NCBI RefSeq assembly: GCF_000381965.1
Contig: NZ_KB908459.1
Span: forward strand, 62,001 to 126,000
Direction: 5' to 3'
DNA length: 64,000 nt
From: Oceanimonas smirnovii ATCC BAA-899
Lineage (GTDB): Bacteria > Pseudomonadota > Gammaproteobacteria > Enterobacterales > Aeromonadaceae
Position 1 is the stretch's first letter, and the number at the start of each line of letters is the position of its first letter. The translations under genes were made by a program, and so were the position numbers. Shown here one piece after another: positions 46,593 through 54,971 of this stretch. The notes under the pieces are model-generated. The model was not told the origin of the DNA and searched no databases. It saw only the letters and a list, made by a program, of their open reading frames with translations.

Positions 46593-47363
46593 ATGAGTGT
46601 ATATACAGAACGGCGGGGCAGTGGCCCTGATTTGGTGTTGCTGCATGGCTGGGGCATGAACGGCGGCGTCTGGCATGAGCTGGCCGGCAGGCTGGAAAGT
46701 GATTTTTGTCTGCATATGGTGGACTTGCCGGGATTTGGCCACAGCGCGCCGTTGCCAGCAGGCAGCTCTTTGGCTGACTGGGCCGCCAGTGTACTGAAAG
46801 TGGTGCCGGAACACGCCGCCTGGCTGGGCTGGTCGCTGGGCGGGCTGGTGGCTACTCAGGCGGCACTGCAGGCACCACAGCGGCTAAGCGCGTTAATTAC
46901 CCTGGCAAGTTCGCCCCGCTTTGTCAGTGAAGCGGGCTGGCCCGGTATTAAGCCCGAGGTGCTGAGTGGTTTTGAACAGCAACTGACAGAGGACCATCAG
47001 CAGGTGGTAAACCGTTTCCTGGCACTGCAGGCCATGGGCAGTGAACACGCCCGGGAAGACATTCGTCGGCTGCGTAACAGTCTGGCCAGTCGGCCGGCAC
47101 CGGATCCCCGGGCACTGGCAGCTGGCCTTGGTCTGCTGGGCGAGACTGACCTTCGGGCCCAGCTGGCACAGCTGGAGATGCCGCTGCTACGGCTTTATGG
47201 CCGGCTTGATGGTCTGGTGCCGCGCAAGGCGGCGGTGCTGACCGACGAGCTGGCACCTGACAGTGACAGCCATATTGAGCCCAAAGCCTCTCACGCGCCC
47301 TTTATTTCTCACCCCGATGCCACTGCGGACAGAATAAGAGACTTTTTACACCGGCTGAAGTGA
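46593..47363 (+). CDS. bioH: Pimeloyl-ACP methyl ester carboxylesterase BioH
   Basis: An alpha/beta hydrolase of 256 residues that demethylates pimeloyl-ACP methyl ester in biotin synthesis. HGWGMNGGVW oxyanion motif, nucleophile elbow GWSLGG, acid in YGRLDGLVP, and histidine in ASHAPFISHP. Divergent from gntX as in E. coli, with AAGGAAA upstream of ATG. With the two starts 3 bp apart, the promoter of each gene must lie within the coding sequence of the other. Confidence 0.94.
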   Translation: MSVYTERRGSGPDLVLLHGWGMNGGVWHELAGRLESDFCLHMVDLPGFGHSAPLPAGSSLADWAASVLKVVPEHAAWLGWSLGGLVATQAALQAPQRLSALITLASSPRFVSEAGWPGIKPEVLSGFEQQLTEDHQQVVNRFLALQAMGSEHAREDIRRLRNSLASRPAPDPRALAAGLGLLGETDLRAQLAQLEMPLLRLYGRLDGLVPRKAAVLTDELAPDSDSHIEPKASHAPFISHPDATADRIRDFLHRLK

Positions 47364-47439
47364 GCCGGCTTGCTGCCCCGCCGGACGCTCTGGGCTATAG
47401 TCAGAACTGACAGGCAATCTCGCCTTGAAGGAAACCGTT

Positions 47440-47760
47440 ATGGCCATACCCGTCATTCTGCCCAATATGCCGCCCAATCCGGCCCAGCCCGCCACCGAGG
47501 CGGCCCGGGCAGATAATGTGCGCCGCCCTGCCATCCCGGTTATTCGGGCGGTACAGCCTTATGTGGCCATTCGTCAGCGTGACCGGCAACGCCAGCGCAG
47601 CCGGCGGGAAGATGCCTTTGAAGCCTGGCTGAGTCTGCATCAGGGCGCGGTTTGTCTGATTGGCACCAGCCCGGCCATGAGCCGCCGGCTGGAAGTGATC
47701 AACCGGCGTTATCACGACCTGGAAGGGCAGGCGGATGCCGTGCTGGATGTGGAGGTCTGA
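47440..47760 (+). CDS. Hypothetical protein (106 residues)
   Basis: I do not recognise this gene. It has a convincing AAGGA seven bases before ATG 47440 and core-like codon use. The product begins proline-rich (MAIPVILPNMPPNPAQPA), has an arginine/glutamine-rich patch (RQRDRQRQRSRRED, about 43-56), then a short amphipathic C-terminal half ending AVLDVEV. No signal peptide or membrane helix. It lies between bioH and the YeeN-type gene on the same strand. Confidence 0.65.
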   Translation: MAIPVILPNMPPNPAQPATEAARADNVRRPAIPVIRAVQPYVAIRQRDRQRQRSRREDAFEAWLSLHQGAVCLIGTSPAMSRRLEVINRRYHDLEGQADAVLDVEV

Positions 47761-47851
47761 CGACCGCGCAGTGGCCGTTGACTGAAAATAGAAATAATCC
47801 GGCGCTGTGTGTAAAATTCGTGCTCTTTTTGCTGAACAACGAGATCACGTC

Positions 47852-48568
47852 ATGGGCAGAGCCTATCAAAACCGCAAAGAATCCATCGCCAAGACCGCCA
47901 ATGCCAAGAGCAAGGTCTACAGCAAATACGGCCGCGAAATTTACGTGGTCGCCAAAGCCGGCGGTGCCGACCCCGATGGTAACCTGAGCCTGCGTGGCCT
48001 GATCGAACGCGCCAAAAAAGACCAGGTGCCCACCCATGTAATTGAAAAAGCCCTGCAAAAGGCCACCAGCGGTGCCGGTGAAGATTTTTCACCCGCCCGC
48101 TATGAAGGTTTTGGCCCGGGCAACTGCATGGTGATTGTGGACTGCCTGACCGACAACCCCAACCGTACCATTGGTGACGTGCGTCAGTGCTTTAACAAGG
48201 TCAAGGCCAAGCTGGGTACTTCGGGCACAGTGAGCCACATGTTTGATCACTGCGCGATTCTGGTATTTGACGGTGACGACGAAGAGGCCGTACTGGAAGC
48301 CCTGATGATGGCTGATGTAGATGTAACTGACATTGAGCTGGAAGACGGCAAGATCACCGTCTTCGCGCCCAATACCGAATATGCCAAGGCCAAACAAGCG
48401 CTGATCGATGCTTTTGAAGGTATCGACTTTGAGGTGGATGCCATTCAGTTTGTGCCCCAGACCACGGTAGAAATCAGCGGTGATGATGTGGCTCAGATGG
48501 AGCGCTTTCTTGATATGCTCAACGATGTGGACGACGTTCAGAACGTGTATCACAACGCCGAATACTGA
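47852..48568 (+). CDS. yeeN: YebC/PmpR/TACO1-family protein (YeeN type)
   Basis: A 238-residue member of the YebC family, the same length as E. coli YeeN. N-terminal [31 protein letters not shown], central [29 protein letters not shown] and C-terminal [12 protein letters not shown] are diagnostic. Family members are annotated as DNA-binding regulators, but recent work links them to relief of ribosome stalling, as for mitochondrial TACO1. Start ATG 47852 follows ACGAGATC. Monocistronic with its own terminator. Confidence 0.9.
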   Translation: MGRAYQNRKESIAKTANAKSKVYSKYGREIYVVAKAGGADPDGNLSLRGLIERAKKDQVPTHVIEKALQKATSGAGEDFSPARYEGFGPGNCMVIVDCLTDNPNRTIGDVRQCFNKVKAKLGTSGTVSHMFDHCAILVFDGDDEEAVLEALMMADVDVTDIELEDGKITVFAPNTEYAKAKQALIDAFEGIDFEVDAIQFVPQTTVEISGDDVAQMERFLDMLNDVDDVQNVYHNAEY

Positions 48569-48599
48569 TACATCCTTACTCTGTAAACCTATCGTCACA

Positions 48600-48625
48600 G
48601 GGGCAGCCGGCAGGCTGCCCCTTTT
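48600..48625 (+). terminator. Rho-independent terminator of yeeN
   Basis: A perfect 9-bp stem GGGGCAGCC/GGCTGCCCC with loop GGCA and TTTT. Confidence 0.88.
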
Positions 48626-48631
48626 GCGCTC

Positions 48632-50827
48632 TCAGTACACATCTTCCCGGTATCGGCCTTCCGCCTTGAGGGTCTGCACATCCAGCCCCAGGGGAGCCAT
48701 TATCCGGTTTAGTGTCTCCGCGACGCTGTTGGCCATGCCCCGGCCGCCACACACCAGAAACTGAGCACCGGCCCGGACCAGGGTGCGCAACTGTTCGCTG
48801 TCTGCCTGAATGTGGTCCTGCACATGGCTGGGCTCCCCGGCCCGTGAAAAGGCCGTGGCCAGTCCGGTCAGGCGGTGGTCTGCCAGATAATGTGTCAGCT
48901 CGGTCTGATATAAAAAGCCAGACTCAGGATCCCGGCCGCCCCAGTAAAGATACATGGCGCGTTTTTGCTTATTGTGGCGAATAAAGCCGGCCAGCGGACC
49001 GATACCCGTCCCGGTGCCAATCAGCACAACCGGAGTCCGGCCGGCCCCGGGCCGGAAGGCCGGATGAGGCTGAATAAAGGCATCAATAACATCACCGGGC
49101 TGCAGGCCATGCAAAAAGGCAGAGCACACGCCTCTTTCATGCCGCCGCACACATATTTCCAGCTGACCATCTGCCGACGCGCTGGCCAGGGAATAGAGCC
49201 GGGGCACAGTACTGCCCGGCGCATAAATACCCACCAGATCACCCGCTTCAAATGATGGCCAGCCTGCGCGAGCGAATACTCGCCGCCAGCGGCGACGAGG
49301 CAGAGTGAAACGTAACACACTGACCGGTGCTTCGGTGCCGGTGCCATAGTCCGTCCGCTCTGCCAGCTGCAGCGCCATTGTGGATCGCCGGCGGGGCACA
49401 TGATTCAGTGTCAGCGGACTGCCCAGAGCCTGGCCCAGTTGCTGCCCCCAGCGGGAGAAAGCCTGGGGTGACTGCCGGTCTATGGTGCTCAGACCCAGCA
49501 GCGGACACCAGCCGGCGTTCAGCAGGGCTGTATTCACATCCTGTGCAAAGCGGCAGAACTGCGGAAACTGACTGTCACCAAAACCCAGCACGGCAAAGCG
49601 CAGACCGGAAGCCACAGGCAGTGTGTGCAGCCGCTCCAGAAAACGGCTGGCAGAGGCGGGAGCGGTACCGTCGCCGTAGGTGGCGGTCAGAATAAGTAAC
49701 TGGCGTGCTCGGGGGTAATCACGCAGGTGGTTCATGGGCGCAGTATGCACCTGGTGACCGGCGTCGGTCAGGGCCTGGTGCAGTGTTGCGGCAAACCCCC
49801 AGGTGCTGTTGGTTTCGCTGCCTACCAGAATCACCGTATCGGCGCTGCCGGCCTTGTGATTACCGGCAAGTCTTGGCATGGCCCGGCGTCGTTGCCACCA
49901 GATGCGAATACCGGTGACGGCAAGCACGGGAGCCGTCAGTGCACTCAGACCAAGCAGCAGGGCCAGCCACCACCAGGCTTCACTGGTATGCAGCCCATTG
50001 ATCAGACCGTTGATGCTCTGCTGCCGATCATGCGGTTGCCACGACAGCATAATACCACTCCGGGGATCCACATAGCCGGCGCCTTCGGTGGTCTGCACGG
50101 AATAAGGCTCGCCGGGATAGGGGAATACCAGCTCTTTCAGTTCGGTAACATCAATGGCCTGCAAGGCAGGAAGGCTGGCGACGGCCGTGCTTTCCTGCTG
50201 GATGACGTCCGGCCATGCCGGCTCGGCAGCAGAGCCTTCCGGTAACAGGCCAAAGGTGAGCGCTGACATATAAAGGCCGGTAATGGCAGAGAGCATCAGG
50301 CCGGGCAGAGCGGCTCGCCCCAGCCATGCATGCAGTCTGCGCTGGCCATTGCCTGCTGCCGGCGTCAACAGCTTGCGCCACCCTCCCTGCTGTCGTGCCA
50401 GCATCGGCACTCCCGATACGCACAGAATCAGCATGACAAGAGCGGTAATGCCGGCAACGGCACGGCCGGGAGTGTCCAGCAGCAATGATCGGTGCAGCTC
50501 TCTGACTCCGCGAAAGAACGCCGATGGCTGATAGGGGGCCATGGCTGCACCGGTAACGGGGCTGACCAGATCGGCACCGGACTGCCCCTGTTGCTGGTAA
50601 TACACCACAATGGCACCGGACGGACGGCGATCAATCTGTTCAATCTGCGCATAGTGACGGCTGATGCGTCCGGCCAGCTCTGCTACGTTGATTTGCCCTG
50701 CCGCAGGGGTCTCAATGCCGGCCCGTTCAAGAACCGGCTCTGCCGACAGCAGAGCACCGGTTACCGATAACAGCAGAATAAACAGGGCGGCCACCAGTGC
50801 CGGCAGGGAATGCAGGGTGCGCAGCAT
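48632..50827 (-). CDS. PepSY-TM / flavodoxin / ferredoxin-reductase fusion flavoprotein
   Basis: A 731-residue inner-membrane oxidoreductase. Residues 1-330 form a PepSY-TM region with four hydrophobic helices and conserved histidines (RELHRSLLLD, RRLHAWLGRA, GLHTSEAWWW). A flavodoxin domain follows (GSETNSTWGFA, TATYGDGTAPAS), then a CysJ-type FAD/NADPH reductase (RLYSLASAS, GVCSAF, LIGTGTGIGPLAGFI) ending in the typical EGRYREDVY tail. It probably moves electrons from NADPH through flavins across the membrane; iron or other metal reduction is the usual guess. Third gene of an operon with DUF2271 and PepSY proteins, facing a two-component system. Confidence 0.87.
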   Translation of the reverse strand: MLRTLHSLPALVAALFILLLSVTGALLSAEPVLERAGIETPAAGQINVAELAGRISRHYAQIEQIDRRPSGAIVVYYQQQGQSGADLVSPVTGAAMAPYQPSAFFRGVRELHRSLLLDTPGRAVAGITALVMLILCVSGVPMLARQQGGWRKLLTPAAGNGQRRLHAWLGRAALPGLMLSAITGLYMSALTFGLLPEGSAAEPAWPDVIQQESTAVASLPALQAIDVTELKELVFPYPGEPYSVQTTEGAGYVDPRSGIMLSWQPHDRQQSINGLINGLHTSEAWWWLALLLGLSALTAPVLAVTGIRIWWQRRRAMPRLAGNHKAGSADTVILVGSETNSTWGFAATLHQALTDAGHQVHTAPMNHLRDYPRARQLLILTATYGDGTAPASASRFLERLHTLPVASGLRFAVLGFGDSQFPQFCRFAQDVNTALLNAGWCPLLGLSTIDRQSPQAFSRWGQQLGQALGSPLTLNHVPRRRSTMALQLAERTDYGTGTEAPVSVLRFTLPRRRWRRVFARAGWPSFEAGDLVGIYAPGSTVPRLYSLASASADGQLEICVRRHERGVCSAFLHGLQPGDVIDAFIQPHPAFRPGAGRTPVVLIGTGTGIGPLAGFIRHNKQKRAMYLYWGGRDPESGFLYQTELTHYLADHRLTGLATAFSRAGEPSHVQDHIQADSEQLRTLVRAGAQFLVCGGRGMANSVAETLNRIMAPLGLDVQTLKAEGRYREDVY

Positions 50828-50848
50828 AACAAGGCTCCTTGTTACCGG

Positions 50849-51310
50849 TCAGAACTGATAGGTAAAGGATTTTACATATCCCCGGCCGGCTACCGGCTGA
50901 CCGGCACCAGCTGTGGTCAGCGGTACCATGACCTCCGCTCGCTGATCCCGTTGATCTTCCACGGCGGTATCCAGCCGCAGCTGATAGCCGGCGTCAAACA
51001 GCGCATCGTCCAGATCTACCCTGGTGGTGAGGGTGTGACCACTCAGCAGGCTGGCCCCGGTTTTGCCGTCATACTCGGCCCCGCGCAGCCCGCTGCCCCG
51101 TGCCCAGTCTTTCAGGTGCTTGTAATACTTTGCTTTTTTACCGGCTACCCACAGGGTTTGCTGATAACGACCGTCAGCGTCAGTGACGTAAATGGCCACA
51201 TAGGCACCATCGCCGCTATAGTCTTTCAGTTCGGTGGTCAGGGTGACTTCCCGGGCCTGACTCAGGCCCGGGAGGGAAGCTAGAACAAGTACTGCTGCTG
51301 CGATTTTCAT
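50849..51310 (-). CDS. DUF2271 periplasmic protein
   Basis: A 153-residue exported protein: signal peptide MKIAAAVLVLASLPGLSQA, then a beta-rich domain with TELKDYSGDGAYVAIYVTDADGRYQQTLWVAG, matching DUF2271 as remembered. Such proteins occur beside PepSY-TM flavoproteins. Function unknown; a periplasmic partner or electron acceptor is possible. ATG 51310 is the start of the signal peptide; the frame is open further but unlike any leader. 21 bp separate it from the flavoprotein gene. Confidence 0.8.
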   Translation of the reverse strand: MKIAAAVLVLASLPGLSQAREVTLTTELKDYSGDGAYVAIYVTDADGRYQQTLWVAGKKAKYYKHLKDWARGSGLRGAEYDGKTGASLLSGHTLTTRVDLDDALFDAGYQLRLDTAVEDQRDQRAEVMVPLTTAGAGQPVAGRGYVKSFTYQF

Positions 51311-51323
51311 GATGAAGTGTCCG

Positions 51324-51647
51324 TTATTGACCGGCGGTGGGCACATTGCCATAAGCCGAGAGATCGCTGTTTTCACTGAATTCCACTTCCAGGCTGCGAA
51401 TACGCAGGGAAGCCGGTGCATATTTCGCTTCTATCCGGTTACCGTGCCGGTCCCGGCCCTTGACCTCATAGCAGCCGTCATCCACTTTAATGCGGTGCAC
51501 CTGCCAGCCGTGCTGCTCCACCATCTGGCGCAGGTTTTCACGGGGCTGCCAGTCTGCAACGGCATCGTGACAGTCGTCATCGGCATGGGCGCTGCCGGCG
51601 GCCAGCATCAGAGCCAGGGCGGTTGCGCTTAGGGAAAGATATTTCAT
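51324..51647 (-). CDS. Small PepSY-domain periplasmic protein
   Basis: A 107-residue protein with a signal peptide (MKYLSLSATALALMLAAGSAHA) and a single PepSY-type domain: WQPRENLRQMVEQHGWQVHRIKVDDGCYEVKGRDRHG. PepSY domains are small protein-protein interaction or inhibitory modules outside the inner membrane. Two cysteines (DDDCHD, DGCYEV) could form a disulfide. GGAGA lies before ATG 51647. First gene of the three-gene minus-strand operon, divergent from the response regulator. Confidence 0.85.
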   Translation of the reverse strand: MKYLSLSATALALMLAAGSAHADDDCHDAVADWQPRENLRQMVEQHGWQVHRIKVDDGCYEVKGRDRHGNRIEAKYAPASLRIRSLEVEFSENSDLSAYGNVPTAGQ

Positions 51648-51815
51648 GGTCTGTCTCCTTCTGGTGTCTTGTTTCAGTGTGCGCTGTTTTCCTGACAGAC
51701 ACCTGAATGTCATAAAAATGTGTGCTGATATTCGGTAATAACGGACAGCTTCAGCCGGCTGTCAGCCAAACGCGATATGCTTGAAGCAGACAGAGACCGA
51801 CAGCGGGAAGAATCC

Positions 51816-52490
51816 ATGCGTATATTACTGATTGAAGACAGTGCCGGACTGGGAGAGGCAATACGGGATCAGCTTGCCGATGATGGCCATGCGGTAGACT
51901 GGATGCAGCAGCTGGCACCTGCCCGTGCCTGCATCAGGACCACGGAATATGATCTGGTTTTGCTCGACCTGATGCTGCCCGACGGTGCCGGGCTGGACTT
52001 TCTGCGCTGGCTGCGGGCATTACCTGCCGGGACGTCGGGAGCCGTTACTCCCGTGATTATTCTGACCGCCCGGGATCGTATTTCCGACAGGATTGAAGGA
52101 CTTAATGCCGGTGCCGACGACTATCTGGTCAAGCCGTTTGATCTTGCCGAACTGACCGCGCGTATTCATGCCGTGACCCGGCGTTACCATGGTCACTCTA
52201 ACCCGCGGCTGCAGATAGGCGATCTGGAGGTGGATCTGAATGAGCACGCCGTCTGGCGAGCAGATCAGCGCATTGAGCTCACCGCCCGTGAGTGGGCACT
52301 GCTGGAGGCGTTTCTGCAACGGCCCGGAACTCTGTTGTCCAAGACACAGCTGGAAGATCATCTCTATGCGTTTGGTGCTGAAATTGAGAGCAACACCATA
52401 GAAGTATATGTCAGCCGGTTACGCAAACGTCTGGGGCGCGGGCTGATTGAAACAGTGCGTGGCATGGGCTACCGGCTGGTACGGCCATGA
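51816..52490 (+). CDS. OmpR/PhoB-family response regulator
   Basis: A 224-residue response regulator. The receiver domain starts MRILLIEDSAGLGEAI with the phosphoacceptor in DLVLLDLMLPDG (about D51) and K in YLVKPFD. The C-terminal winged helix has LTAREWALLEAFLQRPGTLLSK and SNTIEVYVSRLRKRLG. Most like the QseB/PmrA/TctD group. Start ATG 51816 with GGGAAG upstream. Translationally coupled to its kinase (ATGA). It probably controls the divergent PepSY operon; no direct-repeat operator could be fixed by eye in 51648-51815. Confidence 0.93.
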   Translation: MRILLIEDSAGLGEAIRDQLADDGHAVDWMQQLAPARACIRTTEYDLVLLDLMLPDGAGLDFLRWLRALPAGTSGAVTPVIILTARDRISDRIEGLNAGADDYLVKPFDLAELTARIHAVTRRYHGHSNPRLQIGDLEVDLNEHAVWRADQRIELTAREWALLEAFLQRPGTLLSKTQLEDHLYAFGAEIESNTIEVYVSRLRKRLGRGLIETVRGMGYRLVRP

Positions 52491-53839
52491 GTGGTTCCAC
52501 CAGCCTTCAGCGCCGCCTGGGCCTTGGTCTGACCCTGGGCGTGTCTTTATTGTGGTTGCTGGCCACCCTGGCATCCGGGGTGGTGGTACGTAACGAGCTG
52601 GATGCGGCCTTTGACAGTGCCATGGAAGAAACGGCCCAGCGCATACTGCCGCTGGCAGTGACTGAAATTGTAAACAGAGAGCTGCCGGGCCTGTCGCAGC
52701 AAATTGCCATGCTGCGGCCGCATACCGAAATGCTCAGCTATCTGGTGCGTGATGCCAGTGGCACAGTGTTGCTGCAGTCTCATGATGTTAACCCGGCGCT
52801 GTTTGCCGCGCGTCCGGTAACCGGATTCCGTACCTCGGACAGTCATCGTATCTATGGTGAAGCTGCGGTGAGTAATACCATTTTTATTGAGGTGGCGGAG
52901 CCGCTGGCGCACCGGCAGGAAACGGCGCGGCAAGCGGTGATGGCGCTGCTGGCACCATTGTTACTGCTGATCCCGCTCAGTCTTGCCGGTATCTGGCTGT
53001 GGGTGCGCAGCAGCCTGCGCCCTGTGCTGGCTTACAAAACGGCCATTGAAACCCGCGGAGCAGGTGATTTGTCACCGGTTACCCAGATAGCGCTGCCTGA
53101 AGAGATTGAGCCGGTGGCACAGGCTGTGGATCAGCTGATGGAGCGGCTGCGCCGGGCGCTGGAGTCGGAACGCAGCTTTACCGCCAACAGCGCCCATGAG
53201 TTGCGCACTCCGCTGGCCGCCGCGCTGGCTCAGGTACAGCGGTTGCGGCAGGAAGCACCGGAAACTCAGTGGCAGCAGCGAATTGATCATATTGAGGCGT
53301 TACTTCAGCGGCTGGCGCGCCTGTCGGAAAAGCTGATGCAGCTGGCCAAGGCAGAAGGCGGAGCCTTGCTGGCCACCGAGCCGCATAACGCTGTGGCTGT
53401 TATCAGGCTGGTGGCCAGTGAGTTCCGGCATGATCCGGCAGGATGGCGTCTGCAGCTGGAGCTGCCGCAGACGGGTGCTGTGATGACCACACTCGATATG
53501 GATGCGGTTGCCATTCTGGTGCGTAACCTGATTGAAAACGCGCTTAAATACGGTGATGAGACGCAGCCGGTCAGGGTCAGTCTGTCGAGTGAGGGAAGGG
53601 TACGAGTCAGTAATGGCGGCCCGCCGGTGCCGGCGGATCAGCTGGCCGGACTGACCGCCCGCTTTGCCCGTGCTGCGGGGGCTCATGTGTCCCGTCCGGG
53701 GGCCGGCCTGGGACTGGCCATTGTGGATGCCATTGCCAGCGGTGCCGGCACTCGCCTGGTGTTGTCTTCACCGGCACCAGGACAGTCCGACGGCTTTGCT
53801 GCCGAAGTCATGCTGCCCGGTATTATGCCCCCCCACTGA
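52487..53839 (+). CDS. Sensor histidine kinase of the PepSY-linked system
   Basis: A 450-residue membrane kinase. TM1 (LGLTLGVSLLWLLATLASGVVV), a periplasmic sensor of about 110 residues, TM2 (AVMALLAPLLLLIPLSLAGIWLWV), then a HisKA domain with the phosphoacceptor in SAHELRTPLAAALAQ. The HATPase has LIENALKYGDE and a GAGLGLAIV box. The periplasmic ligand is unknown; linkage to PepSY/flavoprotein genes suggests metal or redox sensing. The start overlaps the response regulator stop. Confidence 0.92.
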   Translation: MSGSTSLQRRLGLGLTLGVSLLWLLATLASGVVVRNELDAAFDSAMEETAQRILPLAVTEIVNRELPGLSQQIAMLRPHTEMLSYLVRDASGTVLLQSHDVNPALFAARPVTGFRTSDSHRIYGEAAVSNTIFIEVAEPLAHRQETARQAVMALLAPLLLLIPLSLAGIWLWVRSSLRPVLAYKTAIETRGAGDLSPVTQIALPEEIEPVAQAVDQLMERLRRALESERSFTANSAHELRTPLAAALAQVQRLRQEAPETQWQQRIDHIEALLQRLARLSEKLMQLAKAEGGALLATEPHNAVAVIRLVASEFRHDPAGWRLQLELPQTGAVMTTLDMDAVAILVRNLIENALKYGDETQPVRVSLSSEGRVRVSNGGPPVPADQLAGLTARFARAAGAHVSRPGAGLGLAIVDAIASGAGTRLVLSSPAPGQSDGFAAEVMLPGIMPPH

Positions 53840-54073
53840 TGCTCGCCATAGCGTGCCTTGGATCACATAATTGCTAACAATTTTTCTGTTTTTTGTGACT
53901 CAAGCACCTGCCTGAAAGCATGGTATATCGACGATTCAGAATGCCTTTCATCCTCTAAGTTTTTTTAAACTTTTGATTTTAATTACCTTAATTTTCTGTC
54001 CGATTACTTTTAGTGCGCACCTCTCATGTCAACCAAACCTGTCTAAATGATTAACGCATCACTCACAAACAAG
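53840..54073. other. Intergenic region without a recognised gene
   Basis: An AT-rich interval between the histidine kinase and the allantoin-racemase promoter. It has T-rich runs near 53960 but no clean terminator hairpin, coding frame or known RNA motif that I can support. Confidence 0.5.
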
Positions 54074-54118
54074 TTTACAAATCGTTAACGATGGTTCCAT
54101 AATTAAATCGTTAACGAT
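54074..54118 (+). promoter_or_regulatory. Promoter with two GT-N2-AC operators, before the allantoin racemase gene
   Basis: TTTACA (54074-54079) and CATAAT (54098-54103) are separated by 18 bp. The palindrome ATCGTTAACGAT occurs twice: at 54081-54092, inside the spacer, and at 54107-54118, over the expected start point. Copy 2 extends to a 16-bp palindrome. The starts are 26 bp apart. The core fits the FadR/GntR pattern TnGT-N2-ACnA, pointing to the GntR protein at 58702 as repressor. Confidence 0.75.
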
Positions 54119-54149
54119 TTATCAGGTTTGCTGTAAACAAGGAGTCAGT

Positions 54150-54884
54150 ATGCGGATCAAGATTATCAACCCCAACACCACTCGAGCGTTTACCGATGCG
54201 CTGCAGCGACTGGCCGACAGCGTGGCCCGTCCCGATACCCAGGTGCTGGCGGTCAGTCCTGCCAGCGGTCCGGCCTCTATTGAAGGCTTTTACGATGAAG
54301 CGCTGGCGGTACCCGGTGTGCTGGAAGAAATCGCCAAAGGAGATAGGGAAGAAAATATTGATGCCTATGTGCTGGCCTGCTTTGGCGACCCCGGCCTGTA
54401 TGCTGCCCGCGAGCTGACCGACAAGCCGGTGCTGGGCATTGCCGAGGCAGCTTTTCATATGGCGAGCATGGCCGGCGCTTGCTTCAGCATAGTCACCACG
54501 GCTCCCCGAGTGCGCTTTATGACTGAGCATCTGGTCAGCCGTTACGGCTTTGGCGAGCACTGCAGCGGCATTCGTACCACACCCATGCGAGTGCTGGATC
54601 TGGCTGAATCGCCGGACATCGCCATTGCCAAGGTGATTGCCGAGTGCCGCAAGGCCATGGCAGAAGACAAGGCAGAGGCCATAGTGCTGGGCTGCGCCGG
54701 TATGTCCGCCTACCGGGAATATATCGAACAGGAGATCGGTATTCCGGTGATCGATGGCACAGTGGCGGCACTCAAACTGTGCGAAGCCATGGTGGATATG
54801 AAACTGGGCACCAGCAAGGTGCTGACCTTTAACTGGCCACGCCCCGAGCTGGCCACGCCGGGCAAGGGGCTGAAAATTGCCTGA
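54150..54884 (+). CDS. hpxA: Allantoin/hydantoin racemase (Asp/Glu racemase superfamily)
   Basis: A 244-residue cofactor-independent racemase, like Klebsiella HpxA allantoin racemase. Both catalytic cysteines are present: C77 in LACFGDPG and C182 in VLGCAGM. The N-terminus MRIKIINPNTT is diagnostic. The reaction interconverts R- and S-allantoin (or 5-substituted hydantoins). GGAG precedes the ATG. First gene of the plus-strand cluster, under a promoter with two operators and followed by an NCS1 permease after 87 bp. Allantoin versus another hydantoin cannot be settled by sequence. Confidence 0.83.
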   Translation: MRIKIINPNTTRAFTDALQRLADSVARPDTQVLAVSPASGPASIEGFYDEALAVPGVLEEIAKGDREENIDAYVLACFGDPGLYAARELTDKPVLGIAEAAFHMASMAGACFSIVTTAPRVRFMTEHLVSRYGFGEHCSGIRTTPMRVLDLAESPDIAIAKVIAECRKAMAEDKAEAIVLGCAGMSAYREYIEQEIGIPVIDGTVAALKLCEAMVDMKLGTSKVLTFNWPRPELATPGKGLKIA

Positions 54885-54971
54885 GCTTGCTCGTAACCGC
54901 CCGGCCATGATGGCCGGCGTATGAATGAGGGCGGCAGTGCCCTCCCGTGACGGAATACCGAGGACTAGACT

